Source: an uncultured Bacteroidales bacterium (GTDB lineage Bacteria > Bacteroidota > Bacteroidia > Bacteroidales > UBA932). From it: 64,000 nt of DNA. The stretch spans positions 47,069-111,068 of the forward strand of contig CAJOKD010000004.1 of assembly GCA_905235085.1 (NCBI GenBank), written 5' to 3'. Positions within the stretch are counted from its first letter, which is position 1. Each line of letters opens with the position of its first letter. The translations under genes and the position numbers were made by a program. Below, piece by piece: positions 1 to 9,102 of the stretch. The notes under the pieces are model-generated. The model saw only the letters and a list, made by a program, of their open reading frames with translations. It made no database searches and was not told where the DNA came from.

Positions 1-546
1 TACCAATCCAGCGAGAGCGGGACGAACATATTCGATGTGGCCGTGTCCACGCAGCTATTCAACAACAGGGTCGTAGTGAACGGCAACGTTGGCAACAGGG
101 AATACGGCGACTCTGGTGAAGGAGACGTTGTCGGGGATATCGACATCGAAATAAAGCTGGACAAGCCTGGGCAACTGCGTCTCAACCTCTTCTCGCATTC
201 TGCGGACGACTATACCAACTACCTGGACAACACCCAGCGAAGCGGTGTCGGTATCGCATACCAGAAAGAGTTCGACACTCTTACCGAATTCTTCAGGGAC
301 CTGTTCACCAGCCGGGAACAGAAGGAGCGCCGTGCTGCTGAAGCGGAAGCGCTGGCACGTGTAAGGCGGGACAGCCTGAGACAGGCTCGTCGTGATTCGA
401 CTACGCTTCCGATGATGCCTAGACCTGACAGTGCAGGATTCAACCTACCTGTCGTCCGTTCTGGTGAAAGGCTTATGGGTATGCCTCCTTCCTGGGATAG
501 GGAGAAGAACAGGATCGTAATTACAAAAATCAGCGAGCGGCCTTGA
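1..546 (+). CDS. tamB: TamB (DUF490) C-terminal fragment
   Basis: This is the 3' end of a gene entering from the left edge; the frame is open from base 1, so the first in-window start codon (GTG at 37) is not the real start. The visible 181 residues include NRVVVNGNVGNREY, a DIDIEIKLDKPGQLRLNLF segment and a SHSADDYTNYLDNTQRSGVG stretch, which match the C-terminal DUF490 domain of Bacteroidetes TamB. TamB is an inner-membrane-anchored periplasmic protein that bridges to the outer membrane in envelope biogenesis. After the domain comes a charged, Arg/Ala-rich tail that is probably disordered. The 3' end overlaps the convergent hydrolase gene by 17 bp. Confidence 0.85.
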   Translation, partial: YQSSESGTNIFDVAVSTQLFNNRVVVNGNVGNREYGDSGEGDVVGDIDIEIKLDKPGQLRLNLFSHSADDYTNYLDNTQRSGVGIAYQKEFDTLTEFFRDLFTSREQKERRAAEAEALARVRRDSLRQARRDSTTLPMMPRPDSAGFNLPVVRSGERLMGMPPSWDREKNRIVITKISERP

Positions 547-1297
547 TGAAGGCTTTGAACAGTGCCAGCCACCTGTCGTCAGCCCTGACCAGGACTTCAG
601 GATGGAACTGAACTGCCAGCAGCCACTGCTTCCTCGAGACTATCTCGAATGCCTCCACCACCCCGTCGTCGCAGCGGGCGGAAACCGTGACCTTGTCCGA
701 TGGCACGCTCACGGCTTGATGGTGGAATGAATTGACGTGCAAGGTATCTTTCTCCATTATCCGATGAAGGAGAGTGTTCCTGGAGACTATGCAAAGATGG
801 GTCGGGACCTCCCCCTGCTCGCTCTGGCTGTGTGCAACATTACTCGGCTTCTCCGCCGGCAGGTCCTGGAACAGGGCCCCTCCGAGAGCTACGTTCATCA
901 GCTGGGCTCCCCTGCATATGGCAAGTATCGGAAGACCTTTGCGCAAAGCCGCCTCCGCATACAGGAAATCCAGCGTATCCCGATGATGGTTTATGTTTAC
1001 GGTTTCGTTCAGTACGGACTGCCCGTACCTGGCGGGGTCCACATCTTCACCACCCGTAAAGAGTATCCCGTCGAGGCGGGACACGACTTCAAGAGCTTCA
1101 TCGATGCCATTTACCTGCGGTAGCAGGAGCGGTATTCCTCCGGAGCGGATGACAGCATCGCCGTACGTCCTCCGGACCTTTGAATATTCTTCGGGAGAAC
1201 ACCCTGTCGTAATCCCGATGAGGGGCTTCCTGCGAGCCTCCGTTACGTATGCTGCCGAAAGCAGGATGACTATAGCAAGCAGTATCTTTTTTTCCAT
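530..1297 (-). CDS. Exported class I glutamine amidotransferase-like hydrolase (peptidase C26)
   Basis: 255 residues. The family hydrolyses gamma-glutamyl amide bonds, as in PuuD-type gamma-glutamyl-GABA hydrolases. The nucleophile Cys128 lies in AICRGAQLMN, and the His232/Glu234 pair in VQFHPEV completes the catalytic triad. The DGILFTGGEDVDPARYG segment is the usual oxyanion and substrate region. A hydrophobic N-terminus ending near YVTEA resembles a signal peptide, so the enzyme is probably periplasmic, unlike cytosolic PuuD. Substrate is inferred only at family level; a gamma-glutamyl peptide from diet or cell wall is possible. The gene follows the CobW gene on the same strand after 9 nt, so they may share a transcript. 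Confidence 0.85.
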   Translation of the reverse strand: MEKKILLAIVILLSAAYVTEARRKPLIGITTGCSPEEYSKVRRTYGDAVIRSGGIPLLLPQVNGIDEALEVVSRLDGILFTGGEDVDPARYGQSVLNETVNINHHRDTLDFLYAEAALRKGLPILAICRGAQLMNVALGGALFQDLPAEKPSNVAHSQSEQGEVPTHLCIVSRNTLLHRIMEKDTLHVNSFHHQAVSVPSDKVTVSARCDDGVVEAFEIVSRKQWLLAVQFHPEVLVRADDRWLALFKAFIKAAR

Positions 1298-1306
1298 ATC
1301 GATTTG

Positions 1307-2461
1307 TCATTCAATCACCAGGCAAGGATCCATCACCGCATCTATCTCCGCGGGGTCGAGATCCTGCCCGATAAAAACTATCTTCACCATCCTGTCCCCG
1401 TATTCAGGATCCCAGTCCCGGCGCAGGTTCTTGTCACGACGCATCATTTCCTGAAGCTGATCCTCAGGCATCGTGGCGAACCACATCCCGGCATCCTTTA
1501 TGGATTTCTGGACTCCTGACTGCTCGAACAGGTAACATCTACCCGGCTCGTCTGCAAAATAGCATATTCCTTTAGCCCTGATGATGTTCTTCGGCCACTT
1601 CTTCGACACTGCCCAGTCGAACTTGTTGATGTCGAGGGCAGGCCTGCGGTAATACACATACGTTCCGATATTGTATTCCAGGGCTTCGCCGGATTCTTCA
1701 TTGTGAAGTTCATCATCTTCACCTTCGATGGCGGCGATCCAGGCGGCCGAAGTCGCGACCTTGTCGAAATCGAACATCCCGGTGCCGAGGATCTTGTCCA
1801 AGTCGATATCCCCGTAGTCGCACTCGAATACGGCAGCATTCGGGTTGAGCGCCTTCACTATGGACTTGACTCTCCCGAGCTCCTCCGGGGTAACTTCCGA
1901 AGCCTTGTTCAGAAGGACTATATTGCAAAACTCAATCTGCTGTATTACAAGTGTTTCCAGATCATCCTCCTCGAGGTCCGTACGCTTGAGCGCATCTCCG
2001 CAGTCGAACTCGCTCTGCATACGCAGGGCATCGACCACGGTCACGATAGCATCCAGTTTCGGAGTATTGGTCCTTGAATTCTGAGGTATGAGTTGAGGAA
2101 CAGAACATATCGTCTGGGCGATCGGAGCAGGCTCGCATATGCCGCTGGCCTCTATCACTATGTAGTCGAAGCGGTTGGTCCTGCATAGCTCGTCGAGCTG
2201 GTTGACCAGGTCCATCTTCAAGGTGCAGCAGATGCATCCGTTCTGGAGCGGGACCAGGCTGTCGTCGGTCTGGCCTACGACTCCGCCTTTCTGGATCAGG
2301 TCCGCATCTATGTTGATTTCTCCCAGATCGTTGACTATCACCGCAAACTTGATCCCTTTCCTGTTCGTGAGGATCCTGTTGACCAAAGTAGTCTTGCCGC
2401 TTCCGAGGTATCCTGTCAGAAGGAGCACCGGTATTTCCCTGTTTTCTATCGTTATCGTCAT
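1307..2461 (-). CDS. CobW/G3E family GTP-binding protein
   Basis: 384 residues from the ATG at 2461. This start is preferred over one 39 nt upstream because a TATATTTG promoter box (minus strand, 2468-2475) lies between them. The Walker A loop GYLGSGKTT is at residues 17-25, and the CxCC metal site typical of G3E metallochaperones is at 76-79 (NGCICCTLK). The family delivers metals such as zinc or cobalt to client proteins at the cost of GTP. The C-terminal CobW domain ends with DPAEIDAVMDPCLVIE. The client cannot be told from context; no zinc-dependent paralogue is adjacent. Confidence 0.88.
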   Translation of the reverse strand: MTITIENREIPVLLLTGYLGSGKTTLVNRILTNRKGIKFAVIVNDLGEINIDADLIQKGGVVGQTDDSLVPLQNGCICCTLKMDLVNQLDELCRTNRFDYIVIEASGICEPAPIAQTICSVPQLIPQNSRTNTPKLDAIVTVVDALRMQSEFDCGDALKRTDLEEDDLETLVIQQIEFCNIVLLNKASEVTPEELGRVKSIVKALNPNAAVFECDYGDIDLDKILGTGMFDFDKVATSAAWIAAIEGEDDELHNEESGEALEYNIGTYVYYRRPALDINKFDWAVSKKWPKNIIRAKGICYFADEPGRCYLFEQSGVQKSIKDAGMWFATMPEDQLQEMMRRDKNLRRDWDPEYGDRMVKIVFIGQDLDPAEIDAVMDPCLVIE

Positions 2462-2467
2462 AGCAAG

Positions 2468-2475
2468 CAAATATA
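2468..2475 (-). promoter_or_regulatory. -7 box of the CobW gene promoter
   Basis: TATATTTG on the minus strand, matching the Bacteroidetes -7 consensus TAnnTTTG, a few bases upstream of the ATG at 2461. No clear -33 box is seen. It lies back to back with the zapB/zapA promoter. Confidence 0.5.
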
Positions 2476-2509
2476 ACACTTTTCCAGCGTTCTTGTTCAT
2501 TTGAAGTTC

Positions 2510-2540
2510 TTGTGCAAATAAAGAATAATTACTACATTTG
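2510..2540 (+). promoter_or_regulatory. Promoter of the zapB-like/zapA/6S region
   Basis: A TTG (2510-2512) and a TACATTTG -7 box (2533-2540) are 20 nt apart, the Bacteroidetes arrangement. The -7 box lies upstream of the ATG at 2572, which argues against a start at 2512. Confidence 0.55.
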
Positions 2541-2571
2541 CATTCAACAGGTGAAAACGGTCTTTAAAGAA

Positions 2572-2841
2572 ATGCTTGAAGGTATTAAGACAGATATCGA
2601 AAAGTTGATCGCACTCTACGAAGCGGAGAAAGCGGAGAGGATTCGTCTCCAGTCCGAGCTTCTCAAGAGCAAGGCCGACAATGATACCTGCAGGAAACAG
2701 ATTGAAGAGTTGGAGCAGCAAGTAAACAATTTACAGCTTTCCGAAGCTTTCCGTGCTGGAGGAGATACTGCAGCTTCAAAGGAAAAGATAGACAAGCTTA
2801 TCAGGGAGATAGACAAGTGCATATCCCTGCTTGAGAACTAG
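2572..2841 (+). CDS. ZapB-like coiled-coil protein upstream of zapA
   Basis: 89 residues if started at the ATG at 2572; a GTG at 2551 is a possible alternative. The protein is almost entirely heptad-rich and charged (LIALYEAEKAERIRLQSELL, then KQIEELEQQVNNLQ), so it should form a long coiled coil. A similar small coiled-coil gene commonly precedes zapA in Bacteroidetes. A role with ZapA at the division site, like that of ZapB in Proteobacteria, is an inference from position and fold. The stop codon is one base before the zapA start, so the two are translationally linked. Confidence 0.7.
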   Translation: MLEGIKTDIEKLIALYEAEKAERIRLQSELLKSKADNDTCRKQIEELEQQVNNLQLSEAFRAGGDTAASKEKIDKLIREIDKCISLLEN

Positions 2842-2842
2842 G

Positions 2843-3139
2843 ATGGGACAGAGCATCAAGATAAAGATAGCGGGCAACGAGTACCCTCTTGTGGCAGCCA
2901 CACCGGAGATGGAGCAGCTTATGCGGCTCGCAGCTGAAGCGATCAACCAGAAACTGACCGCATATGATGCCAAGTTCCCTAACAAGTCCCTTTCCGACAA
3001 GTTGTCTTTCGTTGCCTTGAACGAGACAGTGACCCGGCTCACCTACCAGAAGAGGTTGGCCGATTCCGGAGAAGAAGCCCGCAAGCTTCAGGAAGATGTT
3101 GAGTCATACTTAAAGAATATTGAAAAAGAACGCCGTTAG
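2843..3139 (+). CDS. zapA: Cell division protein ZapA
   Basis: 98 residues from the ATG at 2843. ZapA bundles FtsZ filaments at the Z-ring. The N-terminal globular part (QSIKIKIAGNEYPLVA, then MEQLMRLAAEAINQKL) followed by a C-terminal coiled coil (SGEEARKLQEDVESYLKNIE) is the family layout and length. The last codons and the stop (CGCCGTTAG) also form the 5' arm of the closing stem of the 6S-like RNA, so the mRNA end and the ncRNA share bases. Confidence 0.9.
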   Translation: MGQSIKIKIAGNEYPLVAATPEMEQLMRLAAEAINQKLTAYDAKFPNKSLSDKLSFVALNETVTRLTYQKRLADSGEEARKLQEDVESYLKNIEKERR

Positions 3140-3314
3140 TCCCACGTGCTCAAATCAACAAGTTCTTCGGAACCGAGTTTACTCAGGGCGGGGATGACAG
3201 GCCAAGGTTACCTTAGGGGATCGCACCTTGTGTGCGACGGTGGATTTCAGAACCGTACCGGATCTCAAATCTTGTCTAGACAGGTTTCTGACAAGTGACT
3301 AACGGCTTTTTTTT
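3132..3314 (+). ncRNA. ssrS: 6S-like regulatory RNA
   Basis: No credible gene lies between zapA and rny, but a long-range perfect 10-bp stem joins 3132-3141 (GCCGTTAGTC) to 3297-3306 (GACTAACGGC), extended by CAC/GTG after a two-base bulge. The 3' arm runs directly into a T-rich tract (3307-3314), giving an RNA of about 180 nt. 6S RNA lies downstream of zapA in many bacteria, and a 6S-like RNA class is known in Bacteroidales. 6S RNA binds RNA polymerase housekeeping holoenzyme by mimicking open promoter DNA. The internal bubble was not folded here, so identity rests on synteny, size and the closing stem. Confidence 0.72.
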
Positions 3315-3327
3315 CATTTTGTTGCAC

Positions 3328-3366
3328 GACGGCCGATCAGTTTCCGAAAACTGACGGCCGTCTTTT
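3328..3366 (+). terminator. Rho-independent terminator after the 6S-like RNA
   Basis: GACGGCCG (3328-3335) pairs with CGGCCGTC, extended by an inner ATCAGTTT/AAAACTGA arm, and is followed by TTTTT. It is a second hairpin after the T-tract that ends the 6S-like RNA and isolates it from rny. Confidence 0.8.
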
Positions 3367-3420
3367 TGCGTGCCGCGGAGCAAAAGAGAATATTCAAACC
3401 AAAACTAAAGTTACAAGTAT

Positions 3421-4956
3421 ATGATTGCATACCTTATAGGAGCGTTGATAGGTGCGGTTATAGGTATCGCTGCCTATGTTATAATCCAACGCCTCGTCCT
3501 CAAGGGCCAGAAGAACGAGATAATAGCCAAGGCTGAGATAGAGGCGGAGGCCATCAAGAACGACAAGATCCACCAGGCCAAGGAGAAGTTCCTCCAGCTC
3601 AAAAGCGAGCACGAACAGTATATCAACGAGAAGAACAGCCAGCTGCGAGAGTCAGAGAGCCGGATCAAGCAGAGGGAGAACACTCTGAACCAGCAGAATT
3701 CCGAGCTCCAGAGGAAGCTTCGCGAGGCGGATAACACCAGGAACCTCCTCCAGAACCAGCAGGATACCCTTGCCAAGAAAGCCGAAGAATACGACAAGCT
3801 AAGCGCACAGGCCAACAAGCAGCTCGAGACAATCGCGGGGATGAGTGCCCAGGAGGCCAAGAATGTCCTGATGGAGAATATGAAAGCCGAAGCCCGCTCA
3901 GAGGCCCAGGCATATATCAACGATACTATCGACGAAGCTCGCCTGAATGCTTCCAAGGAAGCCAAGAGAATAGTTATCAACACGATACAGAGAACAGCCA
4001 CAGAGACCGCCATCGAAAATGCCGTCACTACGTTCCCGATCGAGAACGACGAGATCAAAGGACGCATCATCGGTCGTGAAGGCCGCAATATCAGGGCCCT
4101 CGAGGCAGCGACGGGAGTGGAGATAGTCGTGGACGACACCCCTGACGCCATCCTGCTTTCCGCATTCGATCCGGTACGCAGGGAAGTCGCCAGGCTTGCC
4201 TTGCACCAGCTCGTCGTCGACGGCAGGATCCATCCAGCACGTATCGAGGAGGTCGTGGCCAAGGTCAAGAAACAGCTCGATGATGAAATCCTCGAAACAG
4301 GAAAGAGGACCTGCATCGACCTGGGCATACACGGCCTGAATATCGAACTGGTCAAGATGATAGGACGAATGAAGTACCGTTCATCATATGGCCAGAACTT
4401 GCTCCAGCACTCAAGGGAGGTCGCAAATATCTGTGCGATAATGGCTTCCGAGCTTGGCCTCAATCCTAAGCTGGCGAAGAGGGCAGGACTCCTGCACGAT
4501 ATCGGAAAGGTGTCCGAAGAAGAGCCTGAACTCCCGCACGCCCTGCTGGGGATGAAACTCGCCGAGCAGTACAAGGAGAAACCTGAAATCTGCAACGCTA
4601 TCGGAGCCCACCACGAAGAGACCGAGATGACTTCTGTGATATCCCCTATCGTGATGATAGGTGACGCGATTTCCGGAGCACGTCCTGGTGCACGCCGGGA
4701 AGTCATCGAATCCTACATCAAGAGGCTCAAGGGAATGGAAGACCTTGCAGCTTCCTATCCCGGAGTTACCAAGAGCTACGCCATCCAGGCCGGCCGCGAA
4801 CTCCGTGTGATCGTCGGTGCCGACGAGGTCAGCGACGACCAGGCTGCAAGGCTCTCTGCCGACATAGCCCAGAAGATCCAGGAAGAAATGACGTACCCTG
4901 GACAGGTCAAGATCACAGTCATCAGGGAAACCCGTTCCGTCGCCTACGCAAAATAA
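3421..4956 (+). CDS. rny: Ribonuclease Y
   Basis: 511 residues, full length. RNase Y is a membrane-anchored endoribonuclease that starts mRNA decay. An N-terminal membrane helix (residues 2-27) is followed by a long charged coiled coil to about residue 190, a KH domain around [19 protein letters not shown], and an HD phosphohydrolase domain with the metal-binding motif LLHDIGK. A C-terminal segment ends in [16 protein letters not shown], as in the family. The gene is 12 nt upstream of dsbD and may lead a transcript through gmhA. Confidence 0.97.
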   Translation: MIAYLIGALIGAVIGIAAYVIIQRLVLKGQKNEIIAKAEIEAEAIKNDKIHQAKEKFLQLKSEHEQYINEKNSQLRESESRIKQRENTLNQQNSELQRKLREADNTRNLLQNQQDTLAKKAEEYDKLSAQANKQLETIAGMSAQEAKNVLMENMKAEARSEAQAYINDTIDEARLNASKEAKRIVINTIQRTATETAIENAVTTFPIENDEIKGRIIGREGRNIRALEAATGVEIVVDDTPDAILLSAFDPVRREVARLALHQLVVDGRIHPARIEEVVAKVKKQLDDEILETGKRTCIDLGIHGLNIELVKMIGRMKYRSSYGQNLLQHSREVANICAIMASELGLNPKLAKRAGLLHDIGKVSEEEPELPHALLGMKLAEQYKEKPEICNAIGAHHEETEMTSVISPIVMIGDAISGARPGARREVIESYIKRLKGMEDLAASYPGVTKSYAIQAGRELRVIVGADEVSDDQAARLSADIAQKIQEEMTYPGQVKITVIRETRSVAYAK

Positions 4957-4968
4957 AGACTCCGGAAT

Positions 4969-6921
4969 ATGAGACACGCAGCCCGCATAATCCTGGCATC
5001 GGTCTGTGCCGTCTTCTGGTCTCTGGCAGCATTCGCCCAGGCACCGGAAGCGACGGCCAAGTGGACTGTAACCAACAAGAAAGTATCCGGAAACGTCTAC
5101 GAACTCACCTTTGTCGGCAGGATCGCCGAGGGGTGGCATCTCTATACTGTCGATCATAAGTACACCCCTATCGCAGTGGAATACCCTCAGCAGGAAGGAT
5201 TCCAGGCCGGAGAACTCGTCCAGGTTACGGAACCCGTGGATTTCGAAGGGCAGAAGGTGTTTTTCGACCAGGTTACCCTGAAGCAGGAAATCACTGTCCA
5301 AGGCAGTCCGGCCGAGATACGGGGTGAAGTGTCCTGGAGCGGCTGCAACGATCAGTTCTGCGCGGCTCCGGAGTACTGGGAATTCAGAGTTCCGCTGGAA
5401 AGCGTTTCCAGCAAGGAGACCTTGCCGGACCCCTCGGAAGGCCGCGACGCGGCCAAAAAAAACAAAAGCCTGTGGGGGCTGATCATTGAAGCGATCCTCT
5501 GGGGATTCGCTATGCTACTGACTCCTTGCGTATTCCCTATGGTCCCGATGACCATCTCCTACTTTATGAAGCAGTCGGACAATGTTGTGCAAGGACGGTT
5601 CAAGGCCTTTATGTACGGCCTGTTCATCATCCTGCTCTACACTGTTCCGATCTGCTTGATCATCGGCATCACCTGGCTCGTAGGAGGCAACTCCATCACT
5701 GCTGACATATTCAACTGGCTCGCTACCCACTGGCTGCCGAACCTCCTGTTCTTCGTGATATTCATGGTCTTCGCGGCTTCTTTCTTCGGAGCCTTCGAGA
5801 TCGAACTCCCTTCAAGTCTGGCCAACAAGAGCGACGCCAAATCCTCCAACAAAGGCCTGAGCGGGATATTCTTTATGGCCCTTACCCTCGTCCTGGTGTC
5901 TTTCTCCTGTACAGGACCGATCGTAGGAACCGTACTCATCAAGTCGACGGCAGGCGAATTCTGGACCCCGATGGTGACGATGCTAGCTTTCAGCGTCGCC
6001 TTCGCGCTTCCTTTCACTGTCCTTGCCCTTTTCCCCTCCCTGCTGAAGAAACTCAAGAGCGGTTCCTGGCTCAACAGCGTTAAGGTGGTCCTGGGATTCA
6101 TTGAAGTAGCGCTTGGATTCAAGTTCCTGAGCGTAGCGGACCAGACCTATCACTGGGGGATACTGGACAGGGAGGTATATCTGGCGATCTGGATCGTAGT
6201 ATTCAGCCTGCTCGGGTTGTACCTGCTGGGTAAGATACGCTTCAAGAATGATTCTCCCGTGGAGCATCTGTCCGTGACCAGACTTGCCCTGGCTATTACG
6301 GTGTTCTCATTCGTGGTGTATATGGTTCCGGGAATGTGGGGAGCGCCTCTCAAGGCTCTCTCCGGCTATCTGCCTCCTATCGAGACCCAGGATTTCGTAG
6401 TATGGAGCAATTCATCCGCCCCGGTAGCGACAGTGTCCAACAGCGCATCCACGAGTTACTCCGACAAGTACGACCTCAGGATGCCTATGGGCTTTTCAGG
6501 CTACTTCACCCTTGAGGAAGGCCTTGCAGCTGCAAGGGAGCAGGGTAAGCCTGTCTTCGTAGACATCACGGGACACGGATGCGTCAATTGCAGGGAGATG
6601 GAACAGAGAGTCTGGACCGACCCGAGAGTCCAGAAGATTATGAAAGACGACTATGTCCTGGTGGTCCTGTACAACGACGACAAGACCAAACTGAATGAAG
6701 AAGACTGGGTGATCACGGAAGACGGGAAAACCCTCAAGGAAATAGGCAGGGCGAATTCCTATCTGGTTCGGACCAAATTCGATGTGAACGCCCAGCCCAA
6801 CTATGCATTGCTTGGCTTGGACGGAGAACTTCTGGTCCCCGTGAGAGGATATAATCTCTCCGTGGAGGGATTCATCGATTTCCTGGAAAGCGGAAAGGAG
6901 GAATTCGGGAAACAACTTTGA
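4969..6921 (+). CDS. dsbD: Thiol:disulfide interchange protein DsbD
   Basis: 650 residues. DsbD carries electrons from cytosolic thioredoxin across the inner membrane to periplasmic reductases. A signal peptide ends near AFAQ. The N-terminal domain carries the Cys126/Cys131 pair (GCNDQFC). The eight-helix core has Cys187 in LTPCVFP and Cys314 in SFSCTGP. The C-terminal thioredoxin-like domain has CVNC at 538-541. All three redox pairs needed for relay are present. It lies 12 nt after rny and 23 nt before the transporter gene. Confidence 0.96.
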   Translation: MRHAARIILASVCAVFWSLAAFAQAPEATAKWTVTNKKVSGNVYELTFVGRIAEGWHLYTVDHKYTPIAVEYPQQEGFQAGELVQVTEPVDFEGQKVFFDQVTLKQEITVQGSPAEIRGEVSWSGCNDQFCAAPEYWEFRVPLESVSSKETLPDPSEGRDAAKKNKSLWGLIIEAILWGFAMLLTPCVFPMVPMTISYFMKQSDNVVQGRFKAFMYGLFIILLYTVPICLIIGITWLVGGNSITADIFNWLATHWLPNLLFFVIFMVFAASFFGAFEIELPSSLANKSDAKSSNKGLSGIFFMALTLVLVSFSCTGPIVGTVLIKSTAGEFWTPMVTMLAFSVAFALPFTVLALFPSLLKKLKSGSWLNSVKVVLGFIEVALGFKFLSVADQTYHWGILDREVYLAIWIVVFSLLGLYLLGKIRFKNDSPVEHLSVTRLALAITVFSFVVYMVPGMWGAPLKALSGYLPPIETQDFVVWSNSSAPVATVSNSASTSYSDKYDLRMPMGFSGYFTLEEGLAAAREQGKPVFVDITGHGCVNCREMEQRVWTDPRVQKIMKDDYVLVVLYNDDKTKLNEEDWVITEDGKTLKEIGRANSYLVRTKFDVNAQPNYALLGLDGELLVPVRGYNLSVEGFIDFLESGKEEFGKQL

Positions 6922-6944
6922 TATCACATAGTAAATTATTGGAT

Positions 6945-8123
6945 ATGAGCGGAAAAAGATTCAATCAAGCAATCCTTCCGGTGATGTCCGGCTTTTTCAT
7001 TATGGGATTCGTCGACATCGTAGGTGTCGCGACAAGCTATGTGAAAGCCGATTTCGCCGGGATGAACGACAAGGTAGCCGGACTGATCTCTCTGTCCTGT
7101 TTCCTCTGGTTCCTGATCCTGTCGATCCCGACCGGGATGCTTATGAACCGCATCGGAAGGAAAAAGACAGTTCTGCTAAGTTTCATCGTAACGGCGATCG
7201 CGATGCTGGTCCCGTTGGTCAATTACAGTTTCCCTTCGGTATTGGTCGCTTTCGCAATGCTCGGAATCGGCAACACTATACTTCAGGTCGCCCAGAATCC
7301 ATTGGTTACCAATGTGGTATCACCCGAAAAGCTGACCGGTACTCTCACTCTGGGCCAATTCGTAAAGGCAGTGAGTTCCTTCCTCGGTCCTATCCTTGCC
7401 GCGGCTCTCGCAGGCAGCACGCTCGGATGGAAGATGGTATTCCCGGTATATGCCGCCGTCACCCTCCTAGCTATGCTCTGGCTTGCCCTGTCGCCTGTCA
7501 AGGAAGAACTGATAGAGAAATCCGAAATCACCTTCGGAAGGACTTTCTCCCTGCTCAAGGACAGATACATAGTGCTGTTCTTCATCGGGATCCTGGTCCT
7601 GGTTGGAGTGGACGTAGGAATGGGCGTGACTTTCCCAAAGCTCCTTCAGGAGAGATGCGGACTCCCGCTCGAGAAAGCCGGAATGGGGAACAGCGTGTAT
7701 TTCCTGGCCAGGACCGTGGGAGCATTCCTCGGCGGATTGATACTGATGAAGTTCCCTACTCCTAAATTCTTTGCGGCAAGCGTGTTCCTCGCACTTGCCA
7801 GCCTCGTGGGAATGGTATTCTCGCACAGCCTCGCAGCCGTACTGGTATTCGTAGCCCTCTTCGGATTGGGATATTCGAACCTGTTCGCCATCATTTTCTC
7901 AGTCTCGATGCAGCGGGTTCCGGAGAAGACGAACGAAGTGTCAGCGCTTCTAATCGTCGGAGTATGCGGAGGTGCAGTCATTCCTCCCCTCCTCGGGGTC
8001 ATCACAGATTCGTTCGGAAGCCAGATTTCGGCAGTCGTGGCACTGGCGCTCGTATGGGTATATCTTGTATTCCTGATCCGCCACGTCAAGGAAGTCGGGA
8101 CAACAACGGAAAATCAGAGTTAA
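6945..8123 (+). CDS. MFS sugar transporter
   Basis: 392 residues from the ATG at 6945; an earlier TTG at 6918 would overlap dsbD and is not preferred. About twelve hydrophobic segments are visible, with the MFS loop 2-3 signature MNRIGRKKTVLL and the TM4-5 region GNTILQVAQNPLVTNVVSPE. The latter resembles the FucP/glucose-galactose-type permeases of Bacteroidetes. The gene is 4 nt upstream of a ROK sugar kinase, so transport of a hexose or amino sugar followed by phosphorylation is the likely pathway. The exact sugar is not determinable. Confidence 0.85.
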   Translation: MSGKRFNQAILPVMSGFFIMGFVDIVGVATSYVKADFAGMNDKVAGLISLSCFLWFLILSIPTGMLMNRIGRKKTVLLSFIVTAIAMLVPLVNYSFPSVLVAFAMLGIGNTILQVAQNPLVTNVVSPEKLTGTLTLGQFVKAVSSFLGPILAAALAGSTLGWKMVFPVYAAVTLLAMLWLALSPVKEELIEKSEITFGRTFSLLKDRYIVLFFIGILVLVGVDVGMGVTFPKLLQERCGLPLEKAGMGNSVYFLARTVGAFLGGLILMKFPTPKFFAASVFLALASLVGMVFSHSLAAVLVFVALFGLGYSNLFAIIFSVSMQRVPEKTNEVSALLIVGVCGGAVIPPLLGVITDSFGSQISAVVALALVWVYLVFLIRHVKEVGTTTENQS

Positions 8124-8127
8124 GTAT

Positions 8128-9093
8128 ATGGATACAAGGACTTTGGTCGGAGTGGACATCGGAGGGACGAAGTGCGCTGTCACCCTCGGCCTAGACTGCT
8201 CCGGCGACCTGCAGATAAAGGACAAACTGGCCTTCCCAACCACCGATGTCGACGGAACTATCGACGGTATCAAGGATGGAATACACAAGGTCCTCGACAG
8301 GAATTCCCTGAGCCCCAAGGACATAGCAGCTATCGGAATCAGTTGTGGCGGCCCGCTGGACAGCAGCAAGGGAGTCATAATGTCACCACCGAACCTTCCC
8401 GGATGGGACAACATACATATAACTGGTATCCTGGAGGAAGAGTTCGGAGTCAAGGCAGCCGTCCACAACGATGCAAATGCCTGTGCTCTTGCGGAATGGA
8501 AGTTCGGAGCCGGAAAAGGGACCAGGAATATGGTATTCCTCACTTTTGGGACAGGACTCGGAGCCGGGCTCATCATTGACGGGAAACTGTTCGCTGGGAC
8601 CAACGACAATGCAGGAGAGCTGGGCCATATCCGCCTGGAGAGTTTCGGACCTGTCGGATACGGCAAGGCCGGTTCTTTCGAAGGGTTCTGCAGCGGAAGC
8701 GGAATCGCACAGCTCGCAGTGTCTATGGTGAAGGAGAAGCTCCAGATGGGGCAGAAAGTAGACTGGTGCCCTGACGGCGACCTCGGCAGCATCACTGCCA
8801 GGACGGTCGCGGAAGCGGCCCGCAATGGAGACACACTTGCAAAGGAGGTATATTCGACGAGCGCGAAGTACCTCGGCAAGGGACTGTCCATAGTGATAGA
8901 CATCCTCAACCCTGAGCTGATAGTGATAGGAAGCATCTATGCCAGGAATGAAGATTTGCTGAAGCCCCTTATGGAAGAGATCCTTTCGAAGGAAGCTCTT
9001 CCGCTTGCGAACAAAGTATGCCGGGTCGTCCCGGCAGCTCTCGGAGAATCCATAGGAGATTTTGCCGCACTGTCAGTGGCAGCTAACATTTAA
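8128..9093 (+). CDS. ROK family sugar kinase
   Basis: 321 residues. The ATP phosphate-binding motif GVDIGGTKCAVTLG is at the N-terminus. The sugar-binding and catalytic region HNDANACALAEWKFG and the second phosphate motif LTFGTGLGAGLIIDG follow. The ROK GHI element is present (GELGHIRLES), but the usual CxCGxxGCxE zinc site is absent; the segment instead reads FEGFCSGSGIA. ROK kinases phosphorylate glucose, N-acetylglucosamine or related sugars. There is no DNA-binding domain, so it is a kinase and not a ROK repressor. Coupled to the MFS gene upstream and gmhA downstream. Confidence 0.88.
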   Translation: MDTRTLVGVDIGGTKCAVTLGLDCSGDLQIKDKLAFPTTDVDGTIDGIKDGIHKVLDRNSLSPKDIAAIGISCGGPLDSSKGVIMSPPNLPGWDNIHITGILEEEFGVKAAVHNDANACALAEWKFGAGKGTRNMVFLTFGTGLGAGLIIDGKLFAGTNDNAGELGHIRLESFGPVGYGKAGSFEGFCSGSGIAQLAVSMVKEKLQMGQKVDWCPDGDLGSITARTVAEAARNGDTLAKEVYSTSAKYLGKGLSIVIDILNPELIVIGSIYARNEDLLKPLMEEILSKEALPLANKVCRVVPAALGESIGDFAALSVAANI

Positions 9094-9102
9094 CTGGGAG
9101 AT

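Noticed and set aside
2512..2571. Upstream start for the ZapB-like gene at 2512
   Set aside because: It would place the start in front of the -7 box at 2533-2540, and the extra residues (IKNNYYICIQQVK) look untranslated.
3474..4706. Long antisense ORF (410 codons) opposite rny
   Set aside because: Ser/Arg-rich translation with no recognisable domain; it is the shadow of the strongly coding rny frame.
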